Origin: Larix sibirica
Taxonomy: Eukaryota; Streptophyta; Pinopsida; Pinales; Pinaceae
Assembly (NCBI GenBank): GCA_004151065.3
Contig: NWUY0300094239.1
Span: forward strand, 1 to 10,190
Reading direction: 5' to 3'
DNA length: 10,190 bases
Shown: positions 8,574 through 10,190 of the stretch, one piece after another
Numbering within the stretch: the stretch's first letter is position 1
How the letters are laid out: every line of letters begins with the position of its first letter
Made by a program: the position numbers and the translations under genes
Notes under the pieces: model-generated
The model's input: only the letters and a program-made list of their open reading frames with translations
What the model was told of the DNA's origin: nothing
Database searches by the model: none

Positions 8574-9542
8574 TTCACCCTCCTTCTATCTTGAATAACC
8601 CTTGTCAAATCTTAATAATGATGAGCTTTCAAATTTGGATTCAACAAATTTTGCCTCAAGCCTCACTTTTTCCATGGATAAAATGTTATGCAATTTTAAC
8701 TCATTCTAGATGTGTTTCTTTAGCACATCCACAAAGGATTGGATTAGTTGATCTTGTGATAACCTGTGTACTTGCATGGCAAGTGCTTCCCATTCATGTG
8801 TGAAATTGTCCACATTGCCTTCTTGTTGAAATCTGGTGATTTTTGAAAAAAAATCGTCCTCGGGGATACCTTGGAATATCTTTAAAAAATATTTCTTGAA
8901 TGTATCCCAATCAAATATGTAGATTGACCATTTCCACATGTACCAATTGTATGCATCAACTTCAAGATGCATGGAAGAATGGTTTGACTTTTTCTTCATC
9001 TTTTCTTATATTGTATATGTCAAAGTATTCCTCTATCTTGTTAAACCAGGCCATCTGGTACTTCTCATTCCCATCAAATTTTGATCATTCTAGTTTACAT
9101 TGGCAATGGATACCAGAATATTGGTGGATTTATTTAGGGTGGTTGTTGTTGTTGGGGAATTACTAGTAACGCTTTTGTGGATCCACTTGGTAGTTGATTG
9201 TTTGTATCTAAGTTTGATGCTTTAATGTTGGGCAATGAATCTCCAAGTGTTTCTAGTGCCTCTTGGTTTTGTTTTAATTATTGCTTTAGTGCATCCTCAA
9301 TTGTTTTGATGGCTTGCTCAATTGTTGCCCTTTATTCTTGTTTTAATAAATCTTGGCTTTACTTAATTTCTTGTTTTAGACTATCATTTTATGTTATTTC
9401 CACCTCCAAATTTGTTTGCTTTCCACGGACTTGTCTGACTTGGTCTTCTACCTACGTGTATTTGTTCTCTAACTTCTCCAATCTTGAATTAATTTTTGTG
9501 TTGCCTACCTTTTTCTAGTTATGGGAGTTCTCCTTTCATCAT
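8574..9542 (-). pseudogene. Gypsy gag polyprotein, frameshifted and with stops
   Basis: The minus strand holds a decayed capsid precursor. A possible start is the ATGATG at 9542-9537. Next comes a Gln/Glu/Lys/Leu-rich coiled-coil region (about 9500-9230; RLEKLENKY, IEQAIKTIEDALKQ, NQEALETLGDSL) crossed by several TAA/TAG stops, a Gln-Pro linker (IPQQQQPP), then the Retrotrans_gag (PF03732) domain. The domain starts SKFDGNEKYQMAWFNKIEEY, continues FDIYNIRKDEEKV, changes frame near 8965-8985, and goes on as MHLEVDAYNWYMWKW, FDWDTFKKYFLKIFQGIPED, ITRFQQEGNV and THEWEALAMQVHRLSQDQL. After HI there is a TAG, then NELKLHN and a basic tail up to the zinc knuckle. Gag forms the virus-like particle core in the cytoplasm. 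With at least three frameshifts and many stops it is not translatable as one protein. Confidence 0.85.
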
Positions 9543-9554
9543 TTTTTGCCGTAA

Positions 9555-9765
9555 AAATTTATTGGGTTAATTTTTTTTTCAGATCTAATGAAAAACTGTT
9601 TATCGAGTCTAATAAAAAATAATTTATTGGGTCCAATAGAAATTTTTTGAGGAGTCTAGCAATTCTCTTATCTAGTTTTGGTAAAAATTTTATCGAGTCT
9701 AGTAAAAAAGATTTAGTAAGTCTAATAAATTGTTTTTACTGGGTCTAGTAAATTTTCTTGGGTCA
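9555..9765. repeat. Degenerate ~23-bp tandem repeats in the element leader
   Basis: A word close to TCGGGTCTAATAAA recurs about ten times. Its G-T-C-T core lies near 9566, 9583, 9607, 9631, 9654, 9670, 9697, 9720, 9743 and 9762, so most steps are 23-24 bases. Units are separated by T- or A-rich spacers. The array fills almost the whole space between the gag start and the right repeat, and the last unit (TGGGTCAATAA) overlaps the TG end of that repeat. Confidence 0.6.
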
Positions 9766-9917
9766 ATAATAATAATACATATGTATAAAATATTGTTGAA
9801 TAAAAAATGATGATGACTTTACAATAAGGGTCACCATATAAATATTTATAATAAGGGGCCTTAAGTACCTTTTATCAAGGTCATGTCTCTTAGTTAGTAA
9901 TTAACTTAATTATGTTA
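9759..9917 (-). repeat. Right direct repeat, candidate 5' LTR
   Basis: Partner of 7347-7502. It contains the 14-bp self-complementary motif TATAAATATTTATA at 9837-9850, placed like a TATA box about 80 bases before the element leader when read on the minus strand, and the TTAGTTAGTAATT block at 9890-9902. The plus-strand TG at 9759-9760 marks the end that faces gag. The outer end is uncertain because similarity fades at 9917 and no target-site duplication is visible. Confidence 0.55.
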
Positions 9918-10190
9918 AACTATAGAATAAGCAACCAAAGACACAAAGTGGTAGAAAAAGCCTTAGCCATTCTTCACATTGTTATTAATACCAATGAGTG
10001 ACCAATGACGACATTTTATAGTACAATGATCAGTCACCTCATGATCTAGATCTCAATGACAAGTCATCCATGGATATGTATGACAATTCATAATATGATA
10101 ATAACAACTCACATGATATGTGATCTAGAAATCTATGATTGCATGGGGATTTATAGTCTAACATTCCCCATCCCCCCCCCCCCCAATTAC
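9918..10190. other. Right flank, AT-rich, with a 13-C run
   Basis: No gene is recognised. The stretch is rich in ATGATC/CATGATAT words (about 10020-10130). A run of thirteen C bases lies at 10172-10184, followed by AATTAC at the window end; long C runs are prone to length error in sequencing and assembly. Confidence 0.6.

Larger units (their letters stand above)
7347..9917 (-). mobile_element. Decayed Ty3/gypsy-type element, gag and protease only
   Basis: Two direct repeats (7347-7502 and 9759-9917) enclose 2,256 bases. The internal region reads on the minus strand: leader with tandem repeats, gag with coiled coil, Retrotrans_gag domain and two zinc knuckles, then a retropepsin-like protease domain ending at 7674. 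Gag-to-protease order and the wording of both domains identify the Ty3/gypsy superfamily (Metaviridae). No reverse transcriptase (YxDD), RNase H or integrase sequence lies between the protease and the left repeat, where an autonomous element would have about 3 kb more. Many stops and several frameshifts show it is old. I see no target-site duplication (left flank CTCAAATATC, right flank AACTATAGA), no obvious tRNA primer binding site beside the right repeat and no convincing polypurine tract beside the left one. The outer limits are therefore provisional. Confidence 0.72.

Noticed and set aside
8280-8803. Plus-strand open frames of 79 and 97 codons
   Set aside because: Antisense to the gag tail and zinc knuckles, which have recognisable motifs on the minus strand.
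9198-9518. Plus-strand open frame of 106 codons, hydrophobic
   Set aside because: It is the antisense shadow of the gag coiled coil; its Phe/Leu/Ser-rich text comes from reading Lys/Glu/Gln codons backwards.
10172-10184. Run of thirteen C
   Set aside because: Most likely a simple repeat or an assembly length artefact at the window edge; no G-quadruplex partner runs on the minus strand nearby.
1-10190. CRISPR array, operon, tRNA or rRNA genes
   Set aside because: No regularly spaced identical repeats with unique spacers, no cloverleaf with matching arms and no rRNA blocks were seen; the content is plant nuclear.

Overview
The window looks like nuclear DNA of a seed plant with a large, transposon-rich genome. 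A gymnosperm-like genome is my guess, but nothing here proves it. The evidence is a plant-type RAF-like kinase with spliceosomal introns, a plant importin-9-like fragment, a decayed Ty3/gypsy element, and long AT-rich stretches without genes. I see no bacterial signals.

Left part (1-2571): the minus strand carries a LINE-like 3' tail (T-run on the plus strand at 242-249) next to a GC-richer, frameshifted minus-strand coding remnant (478-796) that I cannot name. On the plus strand, 855-1269 is an importin-9-like (karyopherin beta) fragment, with no intron over about 135 codons and one frameshift in a T6 run. After an unassigned stretch come the last three exons of a RAF-like MAPKKK (1787-2069, 2331-2403, 2486-2571). 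These have intact splice sites, catalytic motifs and stop codon. The kinase N-lobe is not in the window. Either the LINE and importin pieces sit in a long upstream intron of a working gene, or the kinase is a 5'-truncated copy.

Middle (2572-7346): 3' flank of the kinase followed by AT-rich intergenic DNA. I recognise no gene there, only short alternating purine-pyrimidine tracts and simple repeats.

Right part (7347-9917): a decayed minus-strand Ty3/gypsy-type element. Two direct repeats of about 157 bp (candidate LTRs, each with a conserved palindromic TATA motif) enclose about 2.26 kb. On the minus strand the internal part reads: a 5' leader made of degenerate ~23-bp tandem repeats, gag (coiled coil, Retrotrans_gag domain, two zinc knuckles), then a retropepsin-like protease domain. 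Reverse transcriptase, RNase H and integrase are absent. The frame carries several stops and frameshifts. Both zinc knuckles and the protease active site have lost key residues, so the element is dead as an autonomous unit. The layout resembles gag-only, terminal-repeat elements (TR-GAG) but could also be a simple deletion. The window ends in AT-rich DNA with a 13-C run.
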